Shown in pieces: positions 36,104 through 47,098 of a stretch of 64,000 nt of DNA. The notes under the pieces were generated by a model. The model did no database searches, was not told where the DNA came from, and was given only the letters and a program-made list of their open reading frames with translations. Where the stretch lies: assembly GCA_003859965.1 (NCBI GenBank), contig RQYR01000003.1, positions 124,001 to 188,000 on the forward strand. The letters run 5' to 3'. Numbering within the stretch: the first letter of the stretch is position 1; each line of letters opens with the position of its first letter. Position numbers and translations under genes: made by a program. The DNA is from Comamonadaceae bacterium OH2545_COT-014 (GTDB taxonomy: Bacteria; Pseudomonadota; Gammaproteobacteria; Burkholderiales; Burkholderiaceae_C).

Positions 36104-37288
36104 TCAGCCGCCCCAGCCCCAGACTGTGCGCAGGGCGGCGCGCAGGCGGTCTTGCACGCTGGGTGGGGCCACGGCCATGCGCACATGGCCCGGCAGGCCG
36201 AAGCTGGCGCAGTCGCGCAGCTTGAAGCCGTGCTGGCGCAGCGCATGCAGCTGCGGGGCCAGGCTGGCCGGCGCGGCGGTTGGTGCGGCGATTGGTGCGG
36301 CGGTTGTTGCGCCTGGGCAGGCGGCGGGCGGCGTGGCAACGAAGAAATTGGCCTCGCTGGGCTGGGTGCGCCAGCCATCGGCTTGCAGCCAGCGCCGCTG
36401 GCGCGCCTGCCACTGGCGCAGCTGGCGGCGGCAGGCGGCCAGCCAGTCCTGCGCCTCGGCCGTGGTCCATGCCTGCAGCAAGGCCACGCCATGCGCGCCC
36501 ACCGGCCATGAAGGCGACAGCGCGGCCAGCCGGGCGGCCAGGGCGGCGGCCGGCGTGTCCGGTGTGGCCGCTGGCGTTTCTGCCGCCGCCGGGGCGATGG
36601 CGTAGGCGGCGCGCACGCCGGTCAGCGCCAGCGCCTTGTTGGGGGTGATGAGGCGCCACACGCGCGCCAGCGCCTGCGGCCCCAGGCTGGGCGCGCCAAG
36701 CAGGCGCAGCGGGGCATAGGCTTCGTCCAGCACCAGCGTTTGGCCGGGCGCAAGCGCCGCCACCATATCGGCCAGCCCGGCTTGCGGCTGGCCCAGCGGG
36801 CTGGAGGGTTCGCACGCCCACAGCAGCGCCGCTTGCGCAGGCTGTGGCGTGCGCGCCAGGCCGGCGGCCTGGGCCGCGCGGGCGTAGTCGCCATAGGCGT
36901 GCGCGGGCTGCCACATGGCTGGTGTGGTGGCTGGTGTGACTGGCGTGGCTGGCATGCCGTGCGCGGCACTGCGGTGGGCCGCTTGCAGCGCCACGGCCAC
37001 GCTGATGCGCTGGATGAATTCGCTGGCGCTGGCCGCCAGATGAATGCGTGCCGGGGCCACGCCATGCCAGGCGGCCAGCCGCGCCCGCAGCGCGGTATAG
37101 GCCGGGTCGGGGTACGGGCGCGCATCGGCCATGGCCAGCGCCTGCACGGCCTGTGGGCAGGGGCCGCAGGCGTTGGCGTTAGTGGACAGGTCATGCGGCG
37201 GCACGCCCAGCGCATCGGCGCCGCCATGCACGGGCGGCGCGCCCAGGCCGGGCAGCTCGTGGTCTGTGCTGCTCCCGCTCACGTTCAT
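36104..37288 (-). CDS. Fold-type I aminotransferase, CobC/HisC-like
   Basis: 394 residues. The N-terminus VHGGADALGVPPHDLSTNANACG resembles CobC/CobD threonine-phosphate decarboxylases and histidinol-phosphate aminotransferases; the PLP lysine is in TPNKALALTGVRAAY near residue 212 and RMAVAPP near the C-terminus is the substrate Arg region. Three Ala/Pro/Thr-rich inserts (near 112-127, 230-246 and 325-345) are unusual for the family. It begins in a 4-bp overlap with the preceding gene. A cobalamin link is not supported by other genes here, so the reaction is open. Confidence 0.8.
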   Translation of the reverse strand: MNVSGSSTDHELPGLGAPPVHGGADALGVPPHDLSTNANACGPCPQAVQALAMADARPYPDPAYTALRARLAAWHGVAPARIHLAASASEFIQRISVAVALQAAHRSAAHGMPATPVTPATTPAMWQPAHAYGDYARAAQAAGLARTPQPAQAALLWACEPSSPLGQPQAGLADMVAALAPGQTLVLDEAYAPLRLLGAPSLGPQALARVWRLITPNKALALTGVRAAYAIAPAAAETPAATPDTPAAALAARLAALSPSWPVGAHGVALLQAWTTAEAQDWLAACRRQLRQWQARQRRWLQADGWRTQPSEANFFVATPPAACPGATTAAPIAAPTAAPASLAPQLHALRQHGFKLRDCASFGLPGHVRMAVAPPSVQDRLRAALRTVWGWGG

Positions 37289-38025
37289 GACGGCTGGCCT
37301 GCAGCGTCTTCCGCGTCCAGCTGCGACTCGGACAGGAAGCGCTCATACAAATGCGCACTCAGCGCGGCGTCAACATCGATCAGGCAGTCCAGCAGACGGG
37401 CCACCGTCAGCGGCGGCAGCAAGCCGGCCAACGCCTCGGCGTGCGGCAAGGCGCCACGCACCCCCCAGGTTTGCACCGCCAGCGCCAGCGTGGCGGACAG
37501 GCAGGCCAGCACGTCTTCCTCACGCCGGGGCAGGCTGCGGCACATGTCCAGCAGCGCTCCGGCCTGGGCAGCGGGCAGCACGCCCAGGATGGCGCTGGCC
37601 TGCGCGCAGGCGGCCTCCAGCGCAGCGGGCGTGGCATAGCCGCTGCGGCCTGGGGCTGGCGGCGCGGGCCGGGCAGGCCAAGCAGGCGGCGAAGGCGGAG
37701 CTGGCGGGCCAGGCCGGGGCGCAGCGGCGGCCAAGGGCGCCTTCACCGCAGATGCCGCCGGATGGCTGGCCGCCGCGTCGCGGATGTAGCCCTGCGCCAG
37801 CAGCGCGGCCAAATCGTCCCGCACGCTCTGGCCAAAGATGACGGCCAGCGCGTCCACGGTGTGCGTGCCGGTGCACAGCAGCAGCACCTGCCGGTGGCGC
37901 AGCGGCAGGCGCACCGTGCGGTTGTCAATGACGTGCCGGCCCGCTGCCGTCTTGACGTACAGCAGCGTGCCCGCCTGCGCGTTCGCGGCAGCGCCAAGGG
38001 GAAAAGGTTTCGGCGGGGCAGGCAT
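37285..38025 (-). CDS. Unknown protein coupled to the aminotransferase gene
   Basis: 246 residues. The first about 85 residues (TLLYVKTAAGRHVIDNRTVR ... VDALAVIFGQSVRDDLAALL) look like a small alpha/beta or winged-helix-like domain; then comes a Pro/Ala-rich linker (about 95-130) and a helical C-terminal domain (LDMCRSLPRREEDVLACLSATLA). No signal peptide. The stop overlaps the aminotransferase start (ATGA at 37285-37288). No Shine-Dalgarno precedes its ATG; the upstream DNA is AT-rich with a palindrome. I do not recognise a family. Confidence 0.65.
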   Translation of the reverse strand: MPAPPKPFPLGAAANAQAGTLLYVKTAAGRHVIDNRTVRLPLRHRQVLLLCTGTHTVDALAVIFGQSVRDDLAALLAQGYIRDAAASHPAASAVKAPLAAAAPRPGPPAPPSPPAWPARPAPPAPGRSGYATPAALEAACAQASAILGVLPAAQAGALLDMCRSLPRREEDVLACLSATLALAVQTWGVRGALPHAEALAGLLPPLTVARLLDCLIDVDAALSAHLYERFLSESQLDAEDAAGQPS

Positions 38026-38029
38026 GGTA

Positions 38030-38043
38030 TGTAATGAATTACA
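38030..38043. promoter_or_regulatory. TGTAAT-GA-ATTACA palindrome, candidate operator
   Basis: Six-base arms are exact complements with a 2-nt spacer. It starts 5 bp upstream of the minus-strand unknown gene and lies in the control region shared with the divergent VWA gene at 38137. The AT-rich composition contrasts with its surroundings. Confidence 0.4.
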
Positions 38044-38136
38044 ACTAATTTCACACATTAACACGAAGCGTTCACCCGCACCGGAGCCGCCCGCTTGGAC
38101 GGCACGCGCCGGGCTTGGTCTATGCTCCGCCAAGCC

Positions 38137-39324
38137 ATGCTGATCGACTTTTTCTACACCCTGCGCGCGGCCAAACTGCCCGTGTCGGTGCGCGAGTTCC
38201 TGACCTTGCTGGAGGCCCTGCAAGCCAACGTGGCCGGCCCCGGCCAGCCCGAGGCCTGCCGCATTGACGACTTCTATTACCTGGCGCGCACGGCGTTGGT
38301 GAAGGACGAAAAGCACTTCGACAAGTTCGACCGCGCCTTTGCCGCCTATTTCAAGGGCGTGGAAATGGTGGCCGACTTCCGGCAGGAGATTCCGGCCGAC
38401 TGGCTGCGCCAGATGCTGGCGCGCGAACTCACGCCCGAGCAGAAGGCCGCCATCGAGGCCATGGGCTGGGACGAGCTGATGGAGACGCTGCGCAAGCGCC
38501 TGGAAGAGCAGAAAGAGCGCCACGAAGGCGGCAACAAGTGGATTGGCACCGGCGGCACCAGCCCCTTTGGCCACGGCGGCTACAACCCGCGCGGCATCCG
38601 CATTGGCGGCAAGGGCGGCAACCGCAGCGCCGTAAAGGTGTGGGACCAGCGCGCCTGGCGCGACTACGACGACAGCCAGGAGCTGGGCACGCGCAACATC
38701 AAGGTGGCGCTGCGGCGGTTGCGCCGTTTTGCCCGCCAGGGCGGCGCGCTGGAGCTGGATTTGCCGGACACCATCCGCGCCACCGCCGCCAACGCCGGCT
38801 GGCTGGATATCAAGATGATTCCCGAGCGGCACAACAACGTGAAGGTGCTGCTGCTGATGGACGTGGGCGGCACCATGGACGACCACATCCAGCGCGTGGA
38901 GGAGCTGTTCTCGGCCGTGAAGGCCGAGTTCAAGCACCTGGAGTTTTATTACTTCCACAACTGCGTGTACGACTTCATGTGGAAGAACAACCGCCGCCGC
39001 TTTGCGGAAAAGTTCGCCACCTGGGACGTGATCCGCAAGTACAACAAGGACTACAAGCTCATCTTCGTGGGCGACGCCACCATGAGCCCCTACGAAATCC
39101 TGCAGCCGGGCGGCAGCGTGGAATACAGCAACGAGGAAGCGGGCGCCGAATGGCTGCAGCGGCTGACCCAGGCTTTTCCCAAGTTCGCCTGGATCAACCC
39201 CGAGCCGCAGGGCATGTGGCAGTACCGCCAGAGCATCGCCATCATCCAGCAGCTCATGGGCCAGCGCATGTACCCGCTCACGCTCAAGGGGCTGGAAGAG
39301 GCGATGCGCATGCTGTCAAAGTAG
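38137..39324 (+). CDS. VWA domain protein (CoxE-like)
   Basis: 395 residues. The N-terminal half is helical and charged, with a Gly-rich loop (GTGGTSPFGHGGYNPRGIR, 137-155). The VWA domain begins near 233 and its metal-binding site is DVGGT (242-246), a variant of DxSxS. CoxE-like proteins usually work with a MoxR-type AAA+ ATPase to mature metalloenzymes or assemble complexes; no MoxR gene is adjacent, so the partner must be elsewhere. The start at 38137 is the most likely; 38122 is possible. Confidence 0.85.
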   Translation: MLIDFFYTLRAAKLPVSVREFLTLLEALQANVAGPGQPEACRIDDFYYLARTALVKDEKHFDKFDRAFAAYFKGVEMVADFRQEIPADWLRQMLARELTPEQKAAIEAMGWDELMETLRKRLEEQKERHEGGNKWIGTGGTSPFGHGGYNPRGIRIGGKGGNRSAVKVWDQRAWRDYDDSQELGTRNIKVALRRLRRFARQGGALELDLPDTIRATAANAGWLDIKMIPERHNNVKVLLLMDVGGTMDDHIQRVEELFSAVKAEFKHLEFYYFHNCVYDFMWKNNRRRFAEKFATWDVIRKYNKDYKLIFVGDATMSPYEILQPGGSVEYSNEEAGAEWLQRLTQAFPKFAWINPEPQGMWQYRQSIAIIQQLMGQRMYPLTLKGLEEAMRMLSK

Positions 39325-39424
39325 CCGCCAGCCAGCCAGGCTGGCCGCCGCCAGGCAAACCAGCTGCACAAGCCCCCGCAATATCAATAAAATGCACCTT
39401 CAGGCACATCCATAAACACTTTCT

Positions 39425-39443
39425 AGCTTCTGTTTTTATAGCA
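39425..39443. repeat. Dispersed AT-rich repeat (TAGCTTC...ATAGC)
   Basis: An imperfect inverted repeat with a central T-run between the VWA and cold-shock genes. It belongs with the GCTAT/ATAGC copies elsewhere in the window. The DNA just upstream (from about 39400, CACATCCATAAACAC) resembles the left part of the longer hairpin element at 45263. Confidence 0.5.
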
Positions 39444-39511
39444 AACGTTTATGGCAAATGTGACGGCTGGCGCCAGCCCGCAGCCGGTGGCCGCGCCCCC
39501 GTGGCTCCCGC

Positions 39512-39535
39512 AAAAACGGCGCCCGCAGGCGCCGT
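39512..39535 (-). terminator. Rho-independent terminator of the cold-shock gene
   Basis: ACGGCGCC (39516-39523) pairs with GGCGCCGT (39528-39535) across a CGCA loop. On the minus strand it is followed by five T. It lies 61 bp past the cold-shock stop. Confidence 0.8.
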
Positions 39536-39596
39536 GGTGTGCAAGCCGTCTAGAAAAGGGCCGTGATGCGGGCCGATCCTCCGCAGCGGCGCCCCT

Positions 39597-39866
39597 TCAA
39601 CCTGCCGGGGGCTCATCTGCCGCGCGCGGCACGGCTGCGGCATCCGGCGGCGCTGGCGCGGCGTCTTCCGCGCGGATGCGCAAGGCCAGCAAGCCCTTGG
39701 GCCCCTGATCCAGATCAAAGCTGACCCGGGCGCCCTCCTTCAAAGTCTTGAAGCCCTCCATCTCGATCGCCGAAAAATGCGCAAAGGCATCCGGCCCGCC
39801 ACCATCCGGCTCAATAAAACCGAAGCCCTTGAGGTCATTGAACCACTTGACTTTGCCACTCGGCAT
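39597..39866 (-). CDS. Cold-shock domain protein
   Basis: 89 residues. The cold-shock fold covers 1-68, with RNP1 KGFGFI (13-18) and an RNP2-like AFAHF (27-31) instead of the usual VFVHF. A 20-residue acidic/Ala/Pro tail extends beyond the usual about 67-70 residues. It binds single-stranded RNA or DNA and acts as RNA chaperone. A strong Shine-Dalgarno (AAGGAGA) precedes the start, and a terminator follows. It is divergent from clpS. Confidence 0.92.
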   Translation of the reverse strand: MPSGKVKWFNDLKGFGFIEPDGGGPDAFAHFSAIEMEGFKTLKEGARVSFDLDQGPKGLLALRIRAEDAAPAPPDAAAVPRAADEPPAG

Positions 39867-40019
39867 GGTGCTGTCTCCTTGCATGTCGCTGTTACATATT
39901 GACAGAAGTGTGCGCAAGGCGTTTGGGCTTGTCAACTTGGTAACTTCCCCTGTGCGCAGCGCCGGGCTGTCGGCGCACGGGCCGCCGCGCATGGATGCCC
40001 GGTCGATAGAATGCGCCGA

Positions 40020-40394
40020 ATGGCGACCTCCACCCCCATTCCCCCTCCGGCCCCGCCCCAGCCGAACCTGCCCGCGCATGGCCCGGACGGCGGCGACAGC
40101 GTGGTGCTGGAACGCACGCCGCTCAAGGTCAAGCCGCCGCAGATGTATCAGGTGGTGATGCTCAACGATGACTTCACCCCCATGGAATTCGTCGTGGTCA
40201 TCTTGCAGGAATTCTTTGGCAAAGACCGCGAAGCGGCCACGCGCATCATGCTCAAGATCCACCTGGACGGCAAAGGCATCTGCGGCATTTACACGCGCGA
40301 CGTGGCCGCCACCAAGGTCGATCAGGTCATGGACGCCGCGCGCCAGGCAGGCCACCCCCTGCAGTGCGTGGCCGAACCCGTGGAGCAAGGTTGA
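40020..40394 (+). CDS. clpS: ATP-dependent protease adaptor ClpS
   Basis: 124 residues. A Pro-rich N-terminal tail ([15 protein letters not shown]) is followed by the ClpS core ([17 protein letters not shown], with the N-degron pocket residues of the NDDxTPME motif). It delivers N-end-rule substrates to ClpA. The clpA gene starts 73 bp downstream. An in-frame ATG at 40011 is possible but would add only three residues. Confidence 0.95.
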   Translation: MATSTPIPPPAPPQPNLPAHGPDGGDSVVLERTPLKVKPPQMYQVVMLNDDFTPMEFVVVILQEFFGKDREAATRIMLKIHLDGKGICGIYTRDVAATKVDQVMDAARQAGHPLQCVAEPVEQG

Positions 40395-40467
40395 ACTTGC
40401 GCCGTGCAGCCCCATTTTTCCAGCTTGTCCCTGTGCCGCCGCCCGGCGGCCGCTTAAAGGAAACATC

Positions 40468-42807
<2,340 letters not shown>

Positions 42808-42855
42808 GGGCGGCGCCAATGCAGCCTCGCCCGCCAGCGCGAGGCCCGCACACCC

Positions 42856-42883
42856 AAGCCGCTGCCTGGTGCAGCGGCTTTTT
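42856..42883 (+). terminator. Rho-independent terminator of clpA
   Basis: AAGCCGCTGC (42856-42865) pairs with GCAGCGGCTT (42871-42880) across a CTGGT loop and runs into TTT. It lies 48 bp past the clpA stop and before the convergent sixA gene. Confidence 0.88.
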
Positions 42884-42906
42884 CACGTCCGGCTGGCGAA
42901 CGCGGG

Positions 42907-43410
42907 CTACAGCAGCTCCGGCCCCAGCACGGCCAGCACCACGGTCTGGGGCTGGCCGTGGCGTTCGCGGTGACGCAGCCACCAGATGGCGCCCTTTTTC
43001 ACGGAGAAGTCTGCTGGCCCCGCCTGCCCTTGCGGCTCACCCAGCAGGTCCGCCACGGTCTGGCCCAGCGTGGGCTGGTGGCCCACCAGCAGCACGGGGT
43101 GCTGGCTTTCAGGCCAGCCCGCCAGCGTCAGCACATGCGCTGGCGCGGCGCCGGGGGCCAGCGCCTCATGCGGCTGCCAGGGACGCCGGGGGTGGCTGGC
43201 CCGCCCGAGCGCGTGCAAGGCCTGCACGGTTTGCACGGTGCGGCGCGCCGGGCTGGCCAGTATGCGCGTGTCAGCCGGCAGGCGGCGGTGCAGCCATTGG
43301 GCCATGCGGGCGGCCTGGCGCTGGCCGCGCGGGGTCAGGGCGCGGTCCAGATCGCTCTGGCCCGGCTGCGGGTCATGCGCCTCGGCGTGGCGCCACAAAA
43401 TGAGATCCAT
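42907..43410 (-). CDS. sixA: Phosphohistidine phosphatase SixA
   Basis: 167 residues of the histidine phosphatase superfamily. The catalytic RHAEAHD is at 7-13 and the second catalytic His is in VGHQPTL near 110. SixA dephosphorylates phosphohistidine in signalling proteins. The gene follows the acyltransferase gene by 54 bp on the same strand, so they may be co-transcribed. Confidence 0.9.
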   Translation of the reverse strand: MDLILWRHAEAHDPQPGQSDLDRALTPRGQRQAARMAQWLHRRLPADTRILASPARRTVQTVQALHALGRASHPRRPWQPHEALAPGAAPAHVLTLAGWPESQHPVLLVGHQPTLGQTVADLLGEPQGQAGPADFSVKKGAIWWLRHRERHGQPQTVVLAVLGPELL

Positions 43411-43464
43411 GGGTGGATTGCGGTCAAGAAAGTGGCGTGCTCCGGATGGATGGGCAGGCCGTGT

Positions 43465-44373
43465 TCATGCACTGCCCAGCAGGTGCTTGCGGTAGCGCGG
43501 CGGCATGTCCTCGAAGCGCATGAGCATGGGCAGGTCGGCCGTGTTGAAGTCAGGATCCCACGCGGGCGGCCCCAGCACCTTGGTGCCCAGCCGCAGATAG
43601 CCCTTGATGAGCGGCGGCGGTTCGATGGGCAGGCTCTGGTCAAGCTGTTCCACCGGCAGGGGCAGACGCGGGTGCGCGCGGTATTCAGGCGGCGTCATGT
43701 ACGCGGCGCTGAGTTGGCGCCAGATGCTGGCCGCCACGTCCCCGCTGACCACGCCGCCGTGCAGCATGGGGATGCTGGTGCAGCCGATCATGGTTTCCAG
43801 CCGGTTGCGGTCCATGAACTCGGCCAGCGCGCTCCACAGTGCGACGATCACGCCGCCGTGCCGGTGCCGCGCATGTACGCAGCTGCGGCCCAGCTCCAGC
43901 ATGCGCGGGCGCAGCGCCTCCAGGGATCCCAGGTCGAACTCGGTGTCGCTGTAGGTGCCGCCCACGCGCCGGGCCTGCGCGGGGGTGAGCACGCGGTAGG
44001 TGCCCACCACTTGTTGCGTGGCTTCGTCACGCACCAGCAGGTGCTCACAGTAATCGTCGAAGCGGTCGATGTCATGGCCGGGCAACGGCGTATCAAGCCG
44101 GGCGCCCATTTCTTCGGCAAAAACCTGGTAGCGCAAGCGCTGCGCGGCGCGCACTTCGTCCAGGTGGCGCGCCCAGGCCACGGTCACGCCGCCGCGCAGG
44201 CGCTGCGCGGCCAGCAGCGGGGGCGTTGCCGCCGTGGGCATGGCGGGCACCACAGCTTGCGGCCGCGCCGCCGTTTCCGCCACGGACGGCATGACCCGGG
44301 GAGACGGGGCGGACAGGCTCGCCACCTTCCTCATGTGTCCATTCCTGTTCTTGCGTGGGTCATGCCCAGACAT
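43465..44373 (-). CDS. GNAT-fold acyltransferase (OlsB-like, hemolysin-related)
   Basis: 302 residues. A variable N-terminal about 60 residues is followed by the Acetyltransf_5 domain (RYQVFAEEMGARLD near 82-95, FDLGSLEALRPRMLELGRSCVH near 147-168). OlsB proteins attach a 3-hydroxyacyl group to ornithine for ornithine-lipid synthesis; the name hemolysin is historic. An OlsA-type partner is not adjacent. Both 44373 and 44334 are possible starts; neither is decided by a strong ribosome-binding site. Confidence 0.78.
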   Translation of the reverse strand: MSGHDPRKNRNGHMRKVASLSAPSPRVMPSVAETAARPQAVVPAMPTAATPPLLAAQRLRGGVTVAWARHLDEVRAAQRLRYQVFAEEMGARLDTPLPGHDIDRFDDYCEHLLVRDEATQQVVGTYRVLTPAQARRVGGTYSDTEFDLGSLEALRPRMLELGRSCVHARHRHGGVIVALWSALAEFMDRNRLETMIGCTSIPMLHGGVVSGDVAASIWRQLSAAYMTPPEYRAHPRLPLPVEQLDQSLPIEPPPLIKGYLRLGTKVLGPPAWDPDFNTADLPMLMRFEDMPPRYRKHLLGSA

Positions 44374-44487
44374 GATGCACTTGCTCCGTGGCGCCCCCGT
44401 GGCGCTTTCATGAAAAAAGACAAACAGGCCGCACTTTTACGGCTTGGCCTCAAAACGGCTTCATGGCCGGTGGTTGTAGCACAATGC

Positions 44488-44500
44488 GCTATCAAAAAAG
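44488..44500. repeat. Dispersed repeat core GCTATCAAAAAAG
   Basis: Identical over 13 bp with the copy inside the MFS gene at 35324. It lies in the divergent gap between the acyltransferase and the DOMON-like gene. Confidence 0.55.
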
Positions 44501-44623
44501 TACCTCACCGGCCCGAACATGCCATGAGGCATGGGTCTATATGCCCGCATTTTCACCGCCCCCGCGCCTTCGAACCCTTGCGCCTTTGCGCACGTCTTGA
44601 AGCACTTGACGCCCCTGCCCGCC

Positions 44624-45211
44624 ATGTTGCCCCCCATGCCCCTTGCCGCTGACCGCACCGGCGCCCCCCGCCGGGCGGAGCTGTTCTCCCACCCGGCTAC
44701 GCCGTGCCCGGACGTGACACAGTTGCAGGTCACGCTGGCGCCAGAGCCAGTAGCCCGCGCCTGGCGGCTGGAATACCAGCTCCACGGCCGCCTGGCCCGC
44801 CTGCGCCTGCCCGCCCCGGCCGCCTGCCCCGCTGCCACGGACGGGCTGTGGCAGCACACCTGTTTTGAAGCCTTTGCCGGCCGCATGGGCGAAGCCGCTT
44901 ACCGCGAGTTCAACTTTTCCCCTTCCGGCCACTGGGCCGCCTACACCTTCCGCCGCGAGCGGGAGCGCGACCCCCACGCCCCACCCCTGCCGGCCCCGCG
45001 CCTGGCCTGCACCCAGACTGCGGACGTATTCACCCTGCGCGCCTGGCTGCCCGCTGCCGCCTTGCCCGCTGCCGGCGGCAGCGCCTGGCAGTGGGGCCTG
45101 AGCGCCGTCATTGAATCCGCCGACGGCCGCCTGAGCTACTGGGCGCTGCACCACCCTGCCCCGCGCCCGGACTTTCATGCCCGCGGCGGCTGGACCCTGC
45201 TGCTGCCCTGA
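44624..45211 (+). CDS. DOMON-like domain protein
   Basis: 195 residues, without a signal peptide. The sequence LWQHTCFEAFAGRMGEAAYREFNFSPSGHWAAYTF matches the DOMON-like domain of proteobacterial proteins of unknown role, as I recall it; the DOMON fold often binds heme or sugars. The start could be 44624 or 44636; the frame continues to 44531, but that part has atypical composition. It is followed by a dispersed hairpin element and a GNAT gene. Confidence 0.75.
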   Translation: MLPPMPLAADRTGAPRRAELFSHPATPCPDVTQLQVTLAPEPVARAWRLEYQLHGRLARLRLPAPAACPAATDGLWQHTCFEAFAGRMGEAAYREFNFSPSGHWAAYTFRRERERDPHAPPLPAPRLACTQTADVFTLRAWLPAAALPAAGGSAWQWGLSAVIESADGRLSYWALHHPAPRPDFHARGGWTLLLP

Positions 45212-45262
45212 ACGCCTGCGCCAATCCCCGGCGCCGGGCCGCCCCACCCGGCGCACACCCAT

Positions 45263-45319
45263 CCATAAAGAAAACATCCCCAAGGCAATATCCACGCCAA
45301 AGAATGCTATATTTTATGT
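45263..45319. repeat. Dispersed hairpin element, copy A
   Basis: About 57 bp with ends CATAAA and TTTATG, and internal CCCAAGGC, CCACGCC and TGCTAT blocks shared with copies at 56900 and 59258. It lies between the DOMON-like and GNAT genes and is AT-rich. Confidence 0.7.
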
Positions 45320-45345
45320 AGTAATTCCCCAAATTTACCTGCCCC

Positions 45346-45828
45346 ATGTCCCTGACCATTCGCCCCGCCACCATCGACGACACCGATCTGATCCTGCGCT
45401 TCGTGCGCGAGCTGGCCCGCTACGAAAAGGCCGAGCACGAGGTGCAGGCCACGCCCGAGCACCTGCGTCAAACCCTGTTCGCCCCCCAGCCGCGCGTGTT
45501 CGGCCTGATCGCGCTCGACGGCGACACCCCCGTGGGCTTTGCCGTGTACTTCTTCAACTACTCCACCTGGCAGGGCCGGCACGGCCTGTATCTGGAAGAC
45601 CTGTACGTCTCGCCCAGCCAGCGCGGCCAGGGCGCGGGCCGGCAGCTGCTGCAACACCTGGCGCAAATCGCCGTGGCGCACGACTGCGGGCGCTTCGAAT
45701 GGAGCGTGCTGGACTGGAACGCGCCCGCCATCGCCTTCTACGACAGCCTGGGCGCGCAGCCCCAGTCCGAATGGATCCGCTACCGCCTCAGCGGCCAGGC
45801 GCTGCACGACCTGGCCGGCCGCCAATAA
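45346..45828 (+). CDS. GNAT-family N-acetyltransferase (diamine acetyltransferase-like)
   Basis: 160 residues. The acetyl-CoA binding motif is LEDLYVSPSQRGQGAGRQLL (about 82-101), and the C-terminal NAPAIAFYDSLGAQ is typical of SSAT-like enzymes, which acetylate polyamines or related amines. The substrate is inferred only at family level. It is 23 bp before the NamZ-like gene, likely the first gene of a three-gene plus-strand unit. Confidence 0.9.
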   Translation: MSLTIRPATIDDTDLILRFVRELARYEKAEHEVQATPEHLRQTLFAPQPRVFGLIALDGDTPVGFAVYFFNYSTWQGRHGLYLEDLYVSPSQRGQGAGRQLLQHLAQIAVAHDCGRFEWSVLDWNAPAIAFYDSLGAQPQSEWIRYRLSGQALHDLAGRQ

Positions 45829-45851
45829 CCACTTCTTGACCCCCACCGCCC

Positions 45852-47054
45852 ATGCAAACCGGCCTCGAACGCTTTCTTCAAGACCCTGCCTTGCGCGCCC
45901 CCCTGGCGGGCCGCCGCGTCGCGCTGCTGGCGCACCCGGCCTCCGTCACGCGCGATCTGGCGCACGCCCTCGACGAGCTGGCCGCCCTGCCCGATGTGCG
46001 CCTGAGCGCCGCCTTCGGCCCCCAGCACGGCCTGCGCGGCGACAAGCAGGACAACATGGTCGAGTCGCCCGACTTCACCGACCCCCGCCTAGGCCTGCCC
46101 GTCTTCAGCCTCTACGGCGAAGTGCGCCGCCCCACCCCCGCCATGCTGGACAGCTTTGACGTGCTGCTGGTCGATTTGCAGGATTTGGGCTGCCGCATCT
46201 ACACCTTCATCACCACCTTGCGCTACGTGCTCGAAGCCTGTGCCGCCCAAGGCAAGGCCGTGTGGGTGCTCGACCGCCCCAACCCCGCCGGCCGCCCCGT
46301 CGAAGGGCTGACGCTGCGCGAAGGCTGGGAAAGCTTCGTCGGCGCCGGCCCCCTGCCCATGCGCCACGGCCTCACCCTGGGCGAGCTGGGCCACTGGTTC
46401 ATCCGGCAGCTCGGCCTGTCGCTGGAATACCGCGTGATCGAAATGCAGGGCTGGCAGCCGGCCGCCTCCCCCGGCCATGGCTGGCCCGTGCCCCGCACCT
46501 GGGTCAACCCCAGCCCCAACGCCGCCTCCCTCAGCATGGCCCGCGCCTACGCCGGCACCGTGATGCTGGAAAGCACCACCCTCAGCGAAGGCCGCGGCAC
46601 CACCCGCCCGCTGGAGCTGTTTGGCGCGCCCGATCTCGACACCCGCCGCCTGCTGGCCGACATGCGCCGCCTGGCCCCGCACTGGCTGCACGGCTGCGTA
46701 CTGCGCGAATGCTGGTTCGAACCCACCTTCCACAAACACACCGGCCAGCTCTGCGCCGGCCTGCAAATCCATGTGGAAGACCCCACCCATTACGACCACG
46801 CCGCCTTCCGCCCCTGGCGCCTCATGGCCCTGGCCTTCAAGGCGCTGCGCCAGCAAGCGCCCGGCTACCCGCTGTGGCGCGACTTCCCTTACGAATACGA
46901 GCTGGACAAGCGGCCCATCGACGTCATCAACGGCAGCCCCCTGCTACGCGAATGGGTGGACGACCCCGCCGCCACCTGCGCCGACCTGGACGCCCTGGCC
47001 ACCGCCGATGAAGCCGCGTGGCAACAGGCGCGCGCGCCTTTCTTGCTGTACTGA
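45852..47054 (+). CDS. DUF1343 / NamZ-like exo-beta-N-acetylmuramidase family protein
   Basis: 400 residues, no signal peptide. The family blocks GPQHGLRGDKQDNMVES (55-71), DLQDLGCRIYTFITTL and DRPNPAGRPVEG, and SEGRGTTRPLELFGAP are clear. B. subtilis NamZ of this family cleaves MurNAc from the end of peptidoglycan fragments during cell-wall recycling; here the lack of an export signal suggests a cytoplasmic enzyme, unless a signal peptide is elsewhere. Recycling transport genes are not adjacent. It lies between a GNAT and an arsC-like gene. Confidence 0.88.
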   Translation: MQTGLERFLQDPALRAPLAGRRVALLAHPASVTRDLAHALDELAALPDVRLSAAFGPQHGLRGDKQDNMVESPDFTDPRLGLPVFSLYGEVRRPTPAMLDSFDVLLVDLQDLGCRIYTFITTLRYVLEACAAQGKAVWVLDRPNPAGRPVEGLTLREGWESFVGAGPLPMRHGLTLGELGHWFIRQLGLSLEYRVIEMQGWQPAASPGHGWPVPRTWVNPSPNAASLSMARAYAGTVMLESTTLSEGRGTTRPLELFGAPDLDTRRLLADMRRLAPHWLHGCVLRECWFEPTFHKHTGQLCAGLQIHVEDPTHYDHAAFRPWRLMALAFKALRQQAPGYPLWRDFPYEYELDKRPIDVINGSPLLREWVDDPAATCADLDALATADEAAWQQARAPFLLY

Positions 47055-47098
47055 TTCAACCGCCGCGCGGTCTGCCTTTCCCCTCACCGAGCCTTCCC

